This document shows positions 51,551 to 60,865 of a DNA stretch of 64,000 bases, in pieces. This DNA is from Spiribacter salilacus. GTDB taxonomy: Bacteria; Pseudomonadota; Gammaproteobacteria; Nitrococcales; Nitrococcaceae. The stretch's first letter is position 1. The number at the start of each line of letters is the position of its first letter. The stretch covers positions 310,001 through 374,000 of the forward strand of contig NZ_WJPP01000003.1 of the NCBI RefSeq assembly GCF_009649225.1. Reading direction: 5' to 3'. Both the position numbers and the translations under genes were made by a program. Below the pieces are notes generated by a model. The model saw nothing but the letters and a program-made list of their open reading frames with translations. It made no database searches and was not told where the DNA came from.

Positions 51551-53689
51551 TTGAAACAAATCCTCCAATCCCTTAAAACCGGCGCCACTGAAGTCGCCGA
51601 GGTCCCCGTCCCTCGCGTCTCGAGTGGATCCTTGTTGATCCAAACCTCCCAAACCCTGGTCTCTACCGGCACTGAGCGCATGCTCGTTGAGTTTGGCAAA
51701 GCGGGGTGGTTGGAGAAAGCCCGTCAGCAGCCGGATAAGGTCAAGATGGTGCTGGACAAGATCCGTACCGATGGGCTGCAGCCGACGCTCGAGGCCGTGT
51801 TCAACAAGCTCGATCAGCCACTGCCCTTGGGTTACTGCAATGTCGGGCGCGTGGTAGCGGTGGGTGCGGGTGTGACCGGCTATAAATTGGGCCAGCGGGT
51901 GATCAGTAACGGCAGACATGCTGAAGTGGTCAGTGTGCCGGTGAACCTATGTGCGTCGGTTCCGGATGATGTGTCGGATGAAGCCGCCGCTTTCACGGTA
52001 TTAGGTGCCATCGGCCTGCAAGGCATCCGTCTCGCGCAGCCCACGCTGGGTGAGACGGTAGTCGTCACCGGTCTGGGCTTGATTGGCTTGATGACCGTGC
52101 AACTGCTCCGTGCGCAAGGCTGCAGGGTGCTCGGTGTGGATTTTGATGTCGAGAAACTTGCCTTGGCGCGGCAGTTTGGTGCGGGGGTGGTGGATCTATC
52201 GGCTGGGCAGGATCCGGTGGCCGCTGCCATGGCGTTCTCGCGCGGGCGGGGTGTGGATGCCGTATTGATTACCGCTGCCACCAAGAGCAACGAACCCGTG
52301 CACCAAGCCGCGCAGATGTGTCGTAAGCGGGGCCGCATTGTGCTGGTAGGGGTGACCGGCTTGGAACTATCCCGGGCTGATTTCTATGAAAAGGAACTGA
52401 GCTTTCAGGTGTCGTGTTCCTATGGCCCGGGGCGCTATGACCCGGCCTACGAAGAAAAAGGCTTTGATTACCCGGTGGGGTTTGTGCGCTGGACCGAGCA
52501 GCGCAACTTTGAAGCCGTGTTAGACATGATGGCCGATGGGCGGCTGGATGTGGCGCCGCTGATCTCCCATCGCTTTGACATCGATGACGCGCCGAAGGCC
52601 TATGAGGTGGTGGCGGGGTCAGAACCCTCGTTAGGCATTTTATTGCGTTATCCCGGTGTCGAACTAACGGCAACCGATCGCACGGTTTCTTTGCATCACA
52701 CGTCTGCGGGTGAGGAAGCTTCGATCAGCAACTCCCAAAGTGCGTCGGGGCCTGTGCCGCGGGTGAGTTTCATTGGTGCGGGTAACTATGCAACCGCGGT
52801 GCTGATTCCTGCATTTAAGGCGGCGGGGGCGCGCTTACATAGCGTAGCCTCTAGCGGCGGGGTCAGTGGCGTGCATGCGGGGCGCAAGTATGGCTTCGCC
52901 GAGACCACCACGGATAGCGACCAGTTGTTTACTGACAAGACCACAGATGCCGTGGTCATTACTACGCGCCACAACAGCCACGCCCGGTTTGTGATGCAGG
53001 CGCTGACGGCGGGCAAGCATGTGTTCTGCGAAAAGCCGCTGTGTTTGACGCTGGATGAACTGGCGGAGATTGAGGCCGCTTGGGCTGAGCAGGAGACAGA
53101 TGGCCGGCATGTGCTGATGGTTGGGTTTAACCGCCGCTTTGCGTCGCAGGTGGTTAAGATCAAAAGCTTGCTGGGCGGCGTGACCGGGCCCAAGTCCTTC
53201 GTTATGACCGTGAATGCGGGGGCTATCCCTGCTGATCACTGGACGCAGGATCTTGAGGTGGGTGGCGGCCGAATTGTGGGTGAGGGTTGTCATTTCATCG
53301 ACTTGCTGCGCTTTTTGGCGGCAAGCCCCATCGTGGCGTGGGGGCGCGCAGCAATGAATGCTGCAACCCAGGATACGGTCACGATCAACTTAGAATTCGC
53401 CGATGGCTCTATCGGCACCATTCACTACTTTGCCAACGGTGCCAAGGCCTTTCCCAAGGAACGGTTGGAGGTGTTTGCTCAAGGCCGCGTGCTGCAGTTG
53501 GATAACTACCGCAGGCTCACCGGCTTTGGCTGGCCTGGCTTCAAGAAAATGAACCTGTGGCGGCAGGATAAGGGCCAGAAAGCCTGTGCGGCGGCTTTTT
53601 TAGAGGCTGTTCGGTCTGGTGGGCTCGCTCCCATTCCTGTTGAGGAGATTTTTGAAGTCAGCCGCGTCAGCATCGAGTTGGCCCAATGA
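51551..53689 (+). CDS. Bi-domain oxidoreductase (zinc-type dehydrogenase + Gfo/Idh/MocA)
   Basis: 712 aa fusion. Residues 1-375 are a medium-chain dehydrogenase/reductase (PLGYCNVGRVVAVGAGVTGYK; NAD motif VVVTGLGLIGLMTVQLLRAQG). Residues 395-712 are a Gfo/Idh/MocA domain (RVSFIGAGNYATAVLIPAFK, FCEKPLCLT, VGGGRIVGEGCHFIDLLRFL). This architecture is recurrent in surface-glycan clusters next to heparinase II/III-like proteins. Substrate presumably a nucleotide-sugar or uronate derivative. Confidence 0.85.
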   Translation: MKQILQSLKTGATEVAEVPVPRVSSGSLLIQTSQTLVSTGTERMLVEFGKAGWLEKARQQPDKVKMVLDKIRTDGLQPTLEAVFNKLDQPLPLGYCNVGRVVAVGAGVTGYKLGQRVISNGRHAEVVSVPVNLCASVPDDVSDEAAAFTVLGAIGLQGIRLAQPTLGETVVVTGLGLIGLMTVQLLRAQGCRVLGVDFDVEKLALARQFGAGVVDLSAGQDPVAAAMAFSRGRGVDAVLITAATKSNEPVHQAAQMCRKRGRIVLVGVTGLELSRADFYEKELSFQVSCSYGPGRYDPAYEEKGFDYPVGFVRWTEQRNFEAVLDMMADGRLDVAPLISHRFDIDDAPKAYEVVAGSEPSLGILLRYPGVELTATDRTVSLHHTSAGEEASISNSQSASGPVPRVSFIGAGNYATAVLIPAFKAAGARLHSVASSGGVSGVHAGRKYGFAETTTDSDQLFTDKTTDAVVITTRHNSHARFVMQALTAGKHVFCEKPLCLTLDELAEIEAAWAEQETDGRHVLMVGFNRRFASQVVKIKSLLGGVTGPKSFVMTVNAGAIPADHWTQDLEVGGGRIVGEGCHFIDLLRFLAASPIVAWGRAAMNAATQDTVTINLEFADGSIGTIHYFANGAKAFPKERLEVFAQGRVLQLDNYRRLTGFGWPGFKKMNLWRQDKGQKACAAAFLEAVRSGGLAPIPVEEIFEVSRVSIELAQ

Positions 53690-54780
53690 AAACCATCGAC
53701 ATCATCGCCGGCGCGCGTCCGAACTTCATGAAGGTCGCGCCGATCATTCGGGCGATTGAGGCACGCCAAAAGTCCGGTAGCGCGCTGGACTACCGCCTAA
53801 TCCACACCGGCCAGCATTATGATCCTCGGCTATCAGGCGCCTTTTTCGAGCAGCTTGGCATTCCTGAGCCGGATGTGAATTTGGAGGTCGGCTCCGGTAC
53901 CCAGGCTGAGCAGACCGCATCGATTATAACGCGCTACGAGGCACTGCTGCTGGAGCAGCGCTCAGATCTGTGTCTGGTGGTCGGTGATGTGACCTCCACC
54001 ATGGCCTGTGCCATCGCCGCCCAAAAGCTCGGCGTGCCGGTGGCCCATGTTGAGGGCGGGATCCGCTCAGGCGATTGGACCATGCCCGAAGAGATCAATC
54101 GGCTGGTGACAGACGCCATCACCAATTACTTCTTCACTACCAGCGAGCATGCCAATGCCCACCTGCGCGCCGCGGGCGTGGGCGATGAGCGTATCTTTTT
54201 TGTGGGCAACACCATGATCGACACCCTGCTTGCGAACCTGGATCGGCTTCGCCTCGCGTCGTTTTACACTGAGTTGGGCCTGGCGGATGGCGAATACTTA
54301 GCAGTGACCCTGCATCGCCCGACGAATGTCGATGACCCGGCGCGTCTAGGTGAGCTGGTACATGCCATCTGCGACAACGCCTACGGGGTGCCGGTGATCT
54401 TTCCCGTCCATCCGCGCACCGCCCACAACCTTGACGCCATTGGTAACCTACCGGCTAACCTGCACCGCGTAGACCCACAACCCTATCTCGAGTTCATTCA
54501 CCTGATCCGCCATGCCAAGGCGGTGATTACCGACTCAGGCGGCATCACCGAAGAAGCCACCGTTCTTGGCGTCCCCTGCATGACTCTGCGCGACACCACC
54601 GAGCGCCCGGAGACCGTGGAGCAGGGCACCAATGCCTTGTTGGGCATCGACCCCGCCGCCATTGCGCCAGCACTAGATCGTTTGTTTGCCGGCAAGTGGC
54701 ACACCGGCAGCGTGCCGCCACTTTGGGATGGCAAGGCGGCCGAGCGGATCGTGCGGCATTTGGAAACGTTGCTAGGCTAA
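53686..54780 (+). CDS. wecB: UDP-N-acetylglucosamine 2-epimerase (non-hydrolysing)
   Basis: 364 aa. IIAGARPNFMKVAPI, HTGQHYDPRLSGAFFEQLGI, HVEGGIRSGDWTMPEEINR and ITDSGGITEEATVLGVPCMTLRDTTERPET are diagnostic. Makes UDP-ManNAc, a precursor of ManNAc or ManNAcA residues. Overlaps the oxidoreductase stop (ATGA). Confidence 0.93.
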   Translation: MKTIDIIAGARPNFMKVAPIIRAIEARQKSGSALDYRLIHTGQHYDPRLSGAFFEQLGIPEPDVNLEVGSGTQAEQTASIITRYEALLLEQRSDLCLVVGDVTSTMACAIAAQKLGVPVAHVEGGIRSGDWTMPEEINRLVTDAITNYFFTTSEHANAHLRAAGVGDERIFFVGNTMIDTLLANLDRLRLASFYTELGLADGEYLAVTLHRPTNVDDPARLGELVHAICDNAYGVPVIFPVHPRTAHNLDAIGNLPANLHRVDPQPYLEFIHLIRHAKAVITDSGGITEEATVLGVPCMTLRDTTERPETVEQGTNALLGIDPAAIAPALDRLFAGKWHTGSVPPLWDGKAAERIVRHLETLLG

Positions 54781-54786
54781 AAGAAC

Positions 54787-56640
54787 TTGCGCCCCCGCAA
54801 AGTACTTTATTTGCAAACCTTGTGGCGCCTAGGCTTACGCAACGTATGGGATGTGGCCTGGTACCGATTGCGGTTGCGTCTTGGCGTGCATCCTGTGCAG
54901 CGGGTGCGGCGTGTACTCAAGCCGGGGCCTTTTTTTACACCACCAAAAGCAGCGGTTTCTGCGCTGTCACCGCCTGCTCATTGGCGTGAAAATGCACGGT
55001 ATTTCGGCTGGTATGAGCCGAGTTTAGAGGCAACAGGCGCCGCGCCAGACTGGCATCGCAATCCGTTTAATGATGCGCGTATGGCTAACGTGGATGTCCC
55101 ATGGTGGCAGCTATCTGATTTTGATACGGGCATTGGCGATATTAAGACCGTTTGGGAGGCCTCACGGTTTGATTGGGTATTGGCCTTTGCCCAGCAGGCG
55201 GCTGCGGGCGAGGCCGGTGCGCTGGATCGACTCAACCAGTGGATAACCGATTGGTGTGGGCAAAACCCCTGCTATCAGGGCCCAAACTGGAAATGCGCGC
55301 AAGAGGCCTCGATTCGTGTGATGCATCTGGCGGTGGCAGCGCGGCTGCTCGGGCAGGAGCGGTCGTCCTTGTCATCACTGCTGGCGCTGGTTGAAGCGCA
55401 CCTCGCGCGCATTCGCCCAACCCTCGCCTACGCTCGCGCGCAAGACAACAATCATGGCACTTCCGAGGCAGCCGCGCTGTATATCGGCGGGCATTGGCTG
55501 GCGCAGCATGGGCTGCCTGATGGTGCCGGCCATGCGGCGGTCGGGCGTCGGTATCTGGAGGAACGCGTTCAGCGCTTGGTTGGCAAGGACGGTACATTCA
55601 GCCAGTACTCAGTCAATTATCACCGGCTCATGCTCGATACCTTGAGCCTAGTGGAATGCTGGCGCCGGTGGCTGGACTTGCCGGTATTTTCTAGTGACTA
55701 CCGTGCGCGTGCGGTAAAGGCTGCGCGGTGGTTGTACGCCATGGTCAACCCAGATACTGGCGACGCCCCCAACTTAGGCGCTAATGATGGCGCCAATCTA
55801 CTACCGCTGACCGATGCAGATTACCGGGACTATCGGCCCTCGGTGCAAATTGCGTTGGCCTTGTTTGCCAACGAGCGGGGTTATGAAGTGGCCGGATTGC
55901 ACCAGAACCACTTAGCGTGGCTGGGCGTGGCCGAGCGCGAGCAGCCGTCTCCGCCCGCAGGCCCGGTGCAACTGGATGACGGTGGATACGCGGTGTTGCG
56001 CAGCGGCCCATGGCGAGCAGTCTTTCGCTATCCGCGCTACCGATTTCGGCCCAGTCACTGTGATGCCTTGCATGTCGACCTTTGGCATGACGGGAGAAAC
56101 GTGCTGCGCGATGGTGGCTCCTACAGCTACAACGCCGAAGACCATTGGCGGCGCTACTTTGCCGGCTCCGCAGCACACAACACGGTTGAGTTTGACGGAC
56201 GTGATCCAATGCCAGTGCTCGGCCGATTTCTGCGCGGGGCCTGGTTAAAGGCAGATGCAGTGAATTGCGCCCTAGATGGCGCTGAGGCGCAGACAGCCCA
56301 AGCGGCCTATACCGACTGGCAGAGCGCCAGGCATTTTCGGCAAGTCTCGCTGGGCGAAGAGGGCTTAATCGTTCGGGATGCAGTCTCGGGGTTTGGAGAA
56401 AAGGCCGTGCTGCGCTGGCGTTTGATTCCTGGCGACTGGGTGCTGATGACAGACGGAGTGCAGTCTAGTGAATACCTTTTACGGATCACCGCGGACATGC
56501 CCATCGAGCGAATGGCGTTGTTAGAAGGCTGGGAATCGCGTTATTACCTCCATAAAAATCCCATCCCGGTGCTCGAGGTTGAAGTGACTGGTCCGGGGAC
56601 CATTAAAACCCTGTTGGCCGCAGCTTCAGCCCTTCAGTGA
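54787..56640 (+). CDS. Heparinase II/III-like family protein
   Basis: 617 aa, TTG start. The N-terminal (alpha/alpha) toroid includes WKCAQEASIRVMHLAVAARL, DNNHGTSEAAALYIGG and FSQYSVNYHRLMLDTLSL; the C-terminal beta-sandwich begins at PVQLDDGGYAVLRSGPWRA, with HCDALHVDLWHDGRNVLRDGG and AHNTVEFDGRDPM. Family members are uronate-glycan lyases; inside a biosynthetic locus it may trim or edit the polymer. No signal peptide is evident, so its compartment is uncertain. Confidence 0.8.
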   Translation: MRPRKVLYLQTLWRLGLRNVWDVAWYRLRLRLGVHPVQRVRRVLKPGPFFTPPKAAVSALSPPAHWRENARYFGWYEPSLEATGAAPDWHRNPFNDARMANVDVPWWQLSDFDTGIGDIKTVWEASRFDWVLAFAQQAAAGEAGALDRLNQWITDWCGQNPCYQGPNWKCAQEASIRVMHLAVAARLLGQERSSLSSLLALVEAHLARIRPTLAYARAQDNNHGTSEAAALYIGGHWLAQHGLPDGAGHAAVGRRYLEERVQRLVGKDGTFSQYSVNYHRLMLDTLSLVECWRRWLDLPVFSSDYRARAVKAARWLYAMVNPDTGDAPNLGANDGANLLPLTDADYRDYRPSVQIALALFANERGYEVAGLHQNHLAWLGVAEREQPSPPAGPVQLDDGGYAVLRSGPWRAVFRYPRYRFRPSHCDALHVDLWHDGRNVLRDGGSYSYNAEDHWRRYFAGSAAHNTVEFDGRDPMPVLGRFLRGAWLKADAVNCALDGAEAQTAQAAYTDWQSARHFRQVSLGEEGLIVRDAVSGFGEKAVLRWRLIPGDWVLMTDGVQSSEYLLRITADMPIERMALLEGWESRYYLHKNPIPVLEVEVTGPGTIKTLLAAASALQ

Positions 56641-56641
56641 T

Positions 56642-57862
56642 ATGAAAGTTCTGTATTTCCACCAATACTTCAAAACCCCGCGCGGCGCAGGCGGCACTCG
56701 CTCTTATGAAATGGCGCAGCGGCTGATTTTAGCTGGGCATGAGGTCACGATGGTATGTGGTTCAGGCAGTCACTCTGCCGATACCGGTGTTACGGGTGAT
56801 TTTATTCACGGCCGCCGCGAGGGCGTGGTTGACGGCATCTACGTTATCGAGCTGGAGCTGCCGTACTCGAACCGTCATTCCTTCTTGCGGCGAACGGCAA
56901 CTTTCCTGCGCTTTGCCCTGAAATCCGTCTGGATCGCGCTGCGCCGGGATTATGATGTGGTGTTTGCCACAACAACCCCGTTAACCGCCGGCATTCCCGG
57001 CATATTCGCCAAATGGCTGCGTCGAAAGCCTTTTGTTTTTGAAGTGCGCGACCTCTGGCCCGAGCTCCCTAAAGCCATGGGCGTGATTACTAACCCGTTA
57101 GTACTTTGGGCTATGGGCCTGTTGGAGTGGATCAGCTACCGCTCGGCAGACCGTCTGATTGGCCTATCCCCAGGCATCGTTGACGGCATCGCTGCGCGCG
57201 GTATTCCGCACTATCGCATTACGTTAATCCCAAACGGGTGTGACATCGAATTTTTACAGAATAACGTTGACCCTTGGAGCCCTGATGAAGTGGCCCCAGA
57301 TGACCTGCTCGCCGTATTCACCGGCGCGCATGGACTGGCCAACGGGCTGGATGCGGTGCTGGACGCCGCGGCAGAACTCAAGCGCCGCAATCGCACCGAC
57401 ATTAAACTCCTGCTTATCGGTGATGGCATGAAAAAGCCAGACCTGCAGCAGCGCGCCGCGCAAGAGGGCCTCGATAAAGTCATCTTCCACGACCCCGTCC
57501 CGAAACAACACCTCAAAGGCTTGCTGGCCTCCGCGGATATCGGCATGCAAATCCTCGCCAACGTGCCCGCCTTCTACTATGGCACCTCGCCCAACAAATT
57601 CTTCGACTACATCGCCACCGGCCTACCCGTACTCAACAACTACCCCGGCTGGCTGGCCGGCCTAATCCAAGACAACGACTGTGGTTTTGCCATGCCCCCG
57701 GATGACCCTGCGGCGTTTGCTGATGCTCTGGAAGCGGCGGCTGATAATCGCGGGCGCCTACAGGAGATGGGCGTGAATGCCTCGGCCCTCGCCAAGCGGG
57801 AGTTTGATCGGGATTTATTGGGGGAGCGGTTTGTGGAGTGGTTGGAGACAGCTGTTGGTTAA
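56642..57862 (+). CDS. Family 4 glycosyltransferase (WbuB-like)
   Basis: 406 aa. Typical N-terminus KVLYFHQYFKTPRGAGGTRSYEMA, then FVFEVRDLWPELPKAMG, GLVFT-like AVFTGAHGLANGLDAVLDA and the acceptor/donor block GTSPNKFFDYIATGLPVLNNYPGW. Starts 1 bp after the heparinase-like gene stop. Such enzymes commonly add L-FucNAc or related sugars; donor not determinable. Confidence 0.85.
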   Translation: MKVLYFHQYFKTPRGAGGTRSYEMAQRLILAGHEVTMVCGSGSHSADTGVTGDFIHGRREGVVDGIYVIELELPYSNRHSFLRRTATFLRFALKSVWIALRRDYDVVFATTTPLTAGIPGIFAKWLRRKPFVFEVRDLWPELPKAMGVITNPLVLWAMGLLEWISYRSADRLIGLSPGIVDGIAARGIPHYRITLIPNGCDIEFLQNNVDPWSPDEVAPDDLLAVFTGAHGLANGLDAVLDAAAELKRRNRTDIKLLLIGDGMKKPDLQQRAAQEGLDKVIFHDPVPKQHLKGLLASADIGMQILANVPAFYYGTSPNKFFDYIATGLPVLNNYPGWLAGLIQDNDCGFAMPPDDPAAFADALEAAADNRGRLQEMGVNASALAKREFDRDLLGERFVEWLETAVG

Positions 57863-57916
57863 TGCTTGCGACACCAGTCTGAAGATAAGATCTGCGCTTA
57901 ATTTGGGGGAAATCTG

Positions 57917-58630
57917 ATGGCTCAACTTAACCCTGAACAAGGAACAGTCACCGCCAAATGTCCAATGTGCCAAGGTGCTGTGTCGTCCTTCGAATGGACT
58001 AACAGGGAAGGGGTCGAGTACGGTGCAGTTGCTAGACATGTCCAGAGCCCGAGGGGCGAGCTTTCGGTCATCTCCCATCGATTATTTCGCTGCGCGGGAT
58101 GTGGGAGCGGTGCGCTTGGTGTTATTGATGTTGGACCTCGGGGAATCTATCCAGGCCCTCACCCTTCGCTACTGGCATTCACGCCGGAGTCTGGGGAAAA
58201 ACTACCTTTGCCAGCATCTTTTCCCGAGGCTTTGTTGAAGGAGTTTCGGGAAGCCGAATCCTGTTTAGGGTACGGCTGTTATCGCGCCGCCGCGGGTCTA
58301 TTCCGCTCCGTGCTGGAGAAAACCATGAGGATCAATGGCTACGACGGTAAAGGATTTAAAAACCTGCCGGACAAGATTGATGCCGCTGCAGGTGATGGGA
58401 TCATTACAGCCTCAAGGCAGAAAGCTGCGCATGAAAAAATACGGGTGCTTGGAAACGATGTTCTTCACGATGAATGGCGTGAGATACCGGAGCCCGATGT
58501 TAAGTCAGCTCACCATTACGCGCAGCGTATCCTCGAAGATCTATACGACGATAGAGCATCGGTGCTAGCCATTCTAGAGCGTGCAGGCAGACTAGAACCG
58601 GACGTGGCTAGCGGCGACTCTGCGGATTAG
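57917..58630 (+). CDS. DUF4145 domain protein
   Basis: 237 aa. N-terminal four-Cys zinc site (CPMC ... CAGC, about residues 15-61), then the helical DUF4145 domain (EFREAESCLGYGCYRAAAGLFRSVLEKTMR, KAAHEKIRVLGNDVLHD). DUF4145 is frequent in mobile or defence-associated genes; here it stands between glycan genes and may be a cargo gene. Role unknown. Confidence 0.8.
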   Translation: MAQLNPEQGTVTAKCPMCQGAVSSFEWTNREGVEYGAVARHVQSPRGELSVISHRLFRCAGCGSGALGVIDVGPRGIYPGPHPSLLAFTPESGEKLPLPASFPEALLKEFREAESCLGYGCYRAAAGLFRSVLEKTMRINGYDGKGFKNLPDKIDAAAGDGIITASRQKAAHEKIRVLGNDVLHDEWREIPEPDVKSAHHYAQRILEDLYDDRASVLAILERAGRLEPDVASGDSAD

Positions 58631-58876
58631 TGCTTTCGCCTCGCTTAGCCTAGTCCTATTCTCTACCTTGGGGCAACGGTAAGGGGCGAAACCATGCTAG
58701 ACGACACTCGTTATCGGTTGATAGCACAGGCCGTTGGGCCGGCGGTGGCTCCCTAGGACGTCGCCACAGTGGTCGTTGACTTGCTTGCGAGGGTGAAACC
58801 GCCGTTGCCTCGCATTCGAAGTCACCGCCAGCCGCGCTAAACCTCAACAACGGCCGCAAGCATACGCATTAGTCCC
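58631..58876. other. Intergenic, mostly non-coding
   Basis: A frame at 58694 starting MLDDTRYRLIAQAVGP runs into TAG after 20 codons and continues for about 26 codons to TAA; it resembles no family I recognise. No hairpin terminator or tRNA seen. It may be decayed sequence. Confidence 0.4.
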
Positions 58877-59194
58877 ATGATCGAACGCCTCGCCTATCTC
58901 ATAAAAACCCACCTGCCCGGCATATTCCCTGTGATTGCCTATGCCGGGCGAGTGGTGACCGTATTACGGTTCTCGCGTCGGCGTGCGGAGGCCTTGGCGG
59001 AAGCGTCCATTCAGGGCGAAGCGGCAGGCCAGCGCGCAGTCATGCGGTCATTGGGTCTTGACGACCTCGACGCGCTGCAGAGGTTTATCGAGGCCATGCC
59101 CGAGTCACACTTGGCGTACTTTCATCCCCATGGGTATGGCCGAGCCGATCTCACGGCCGTGCTGCGCTCGCGCAGCTTCATGCCTCAAAGGTGA
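58877..59194 (+). pseudogene. GNAT acetyltransferase, N-terminal half (split gene)
   Basis: The frame ends LDDLDALQRFIEAMPESHLA then YFHPHGYGRADLTAVLRSRS and FMPQR, the first half of a GNAT protein type found in glycan loci; the acetyl-CoA-binding second half is absent. That half is found 3.5 kb downstream (62725-63009). Both broken ends carry ATGCCT in the same codon phase. The intervening DNA is an inserted four-gene cassette. Confidence 0.75.
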
Positions 59195-59257
59195 TCGATC
59201 AATTTCAGCTCAGGCCTGCTGACGATTAAAACAGCACATACCCGACATTGAAGGAAA

Positions 59258-59934
59258 ATGATGATGATTTCTAAGTTAAGACGTCTCTATGTGTCTCTGG
59301 TCTATGCGGACCACAATCGATCAGCAAGTGTTCGTAGAGCACTGCATAATGCCTTGCAGAGCCAAAAAGAAGATTCATTCATTCTAAATATCGGGTCAGG
59401 TCAAGGCCGAATCGCCGCTAATGTAAAGAATCTAGATATTGTTGCGGGGCCTTCAGTTGATTATGTTGGCTCTGCGGAAAATATTCCCTTAGATGATGAA
59501 ACTGCAGATCTTATCATCACCCAAGAAGCTTTCGAGCATATTCAGAACCCTGATAAAGCCATTAACGAATGTTTTAGAGTTCTACGGAGGGGGGGGTAAT
59601 ATACTTTCAGGTTCCATTCATAATTGGTTATCACCCAGGCCCTACTGACTTTATTCGCTTCACAAAAGAAGGTGTTGAGGAATTTCTCACAAGAGCTGGA
59701 TTCTCGATAAAGCAAATGGATATAACTGTGGGTAGCGCTACCGGTTACTACAGAATAAGCGTGGAGTTTTTTGCGATATTGATTTCTGGTCCGATAGATT
59801 TCCTCTATATCCCGGCTAAAGCGTTTTTCTCGCTGATACTGTACCCGATCAAATGGCTCGATTTTTGGTTTAATTTCTCGAGCCAAAAAGATCGAATTCC
59901 TGGTGGTTATTTCGCAGTAGCCAGAAAAGAGTAA
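59258..59934 (+). pseudogene. Class I methyltransferase split by frameshift at G8 (possibly phase-variable)
   Basis: The first part (to 59599) has SAM motif I ILNIGSGQGRIA, then VDYVGSAENIPLDDETADLI and TQEAFEHIQNPDKAINECFR before VLRRGG and TAA. In another frame the protein continues VIYFQVPFIIGYHPGPTDFI, RFTKEGVEEFLTRAGFS and on to 59934. The break is exactly at a run of 8 G (59589-59596); 9 G (or 6) would restore one protein of about 225 aa. Either an OFF phase variant, a true mutation or a sequencing error. RBS GAAGGAAA before ATG. Confidence 0.8.
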
Positions 59935-60022
59935 TCGGTAGTAAAAAACAGAAGAGAATTACTATGTATTGGATGCATCAATAATGCTAGGGAAATTACA
60001 TCGTTGAGATTGGCTTCGTCGT

Positions 60023-60847
60023 TTGGTCATGCCGCTTTTAAAAGCATTTTCAAGGGATATTGCAATCATGCACCACTGGGTCCCCGGTGCCCCTGTTTTT
60101 CTCACTTCTTATCGGCATAAGGGGTATTGGTACCACGGGAAAAGTAGAGAAAAATCGACTCTATGCTTAATGAAGGAAATCATAAAGCCTGGTGATTTAG
60201 TAGTTGAGGTGGGTGGTCATATTGGGTATTTCTCTATTTTTTATTCGTATATCGTAGGCCCTCGGGGGGGGGTAATCGTTTTTGAGCCTGGTGCTAATAA
60301 CCTAAAATATATAAAGAAGAATATTTCTCAATGCGGAGTAGGAATGTTGTCATCCGTTGAATTGATTGAGGCAGCGGTTGGTGAGCGTGATGGTGAGGCG
60401 GCATTCTGTGAAGAGAATCTGACCGGTCAGAATAATAGTCTTGTGAAAGATTTTTCGGGTTTAAAGGCTAACAAGAGCAAAGCTCATATAGAGGTTGATG
60501 TTAAGGAACGCAAAGTTCAGGTTAAGTCGGTTGATTCAATTGATTTTACGAGTCGGCCTGCTTTTATAAAAGTCGATGTCGAAGGATATGAATGGGGTGT
60601 GCTGCAAGGAGCGGCGAAAACGATTCAAAGATATTCACCAGCGATGATGGTTGAAGTTCAGGCAAATAGGGAAGAGAGTTTTGATTTCCTGGTCAATCAG
60701 AATTACCGGATGTTTGACGATCATATGCGTGAGTTGAAATGTGCATCCCAGCTTAGGATGAATGTGTTTTGTCTGCATGCGGCCAAGCATGATGGATTGA
60801 TAAATAATTTGGTTATGAACAACAGGAAAAATGGCGTTTCGGTGTAA
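60023..60847 (+). CDS. FkbM-family methyltransferase
   Basis: 274 aa (the TTG at 60023 or, more likely, the ATG at 60029 is the start). SAM-binding VVEVGGHIGYFSIFYSYIVG, GGVIVFEPGANNLKYIKKNI, KVDVEGYEWGVLQGA and a typical FkbM end. The glycine loop PRGGV is written with a run of 9 G (60264-60272), in frame here; a slip would truncate the protein. AT-rich, like its upstream neighbour. Probably O-methylates a sugar. Confidence 0.82.
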   Translation: MVMPLLKAFSRDIAIMHHWVPGAPVFLTSYRHKGYWYHGKSREKSTLCLMKEIIKPGDLVVEVGGHIGYFSIFYSYIVGPRGGVIVFEPGANNLKYIKKNISQCGVGMLSSVELIEAAVGERDGEAAFCEENLTGQNNSLVKDFSGLKANKSKAHIEVDVKERKVQVKSVDSIDFTSRPAFIKVDVEGYEWGVLQGAAKTIQRYSPAMMVEVQANREESFDFLVNQNYRMFDDHMRELKCASQLRMNVFCLHAAKHDGLINNLVMNNRKNGVSV

Positions 60848-60865
60848 GGCCACTCAATAATCCAG

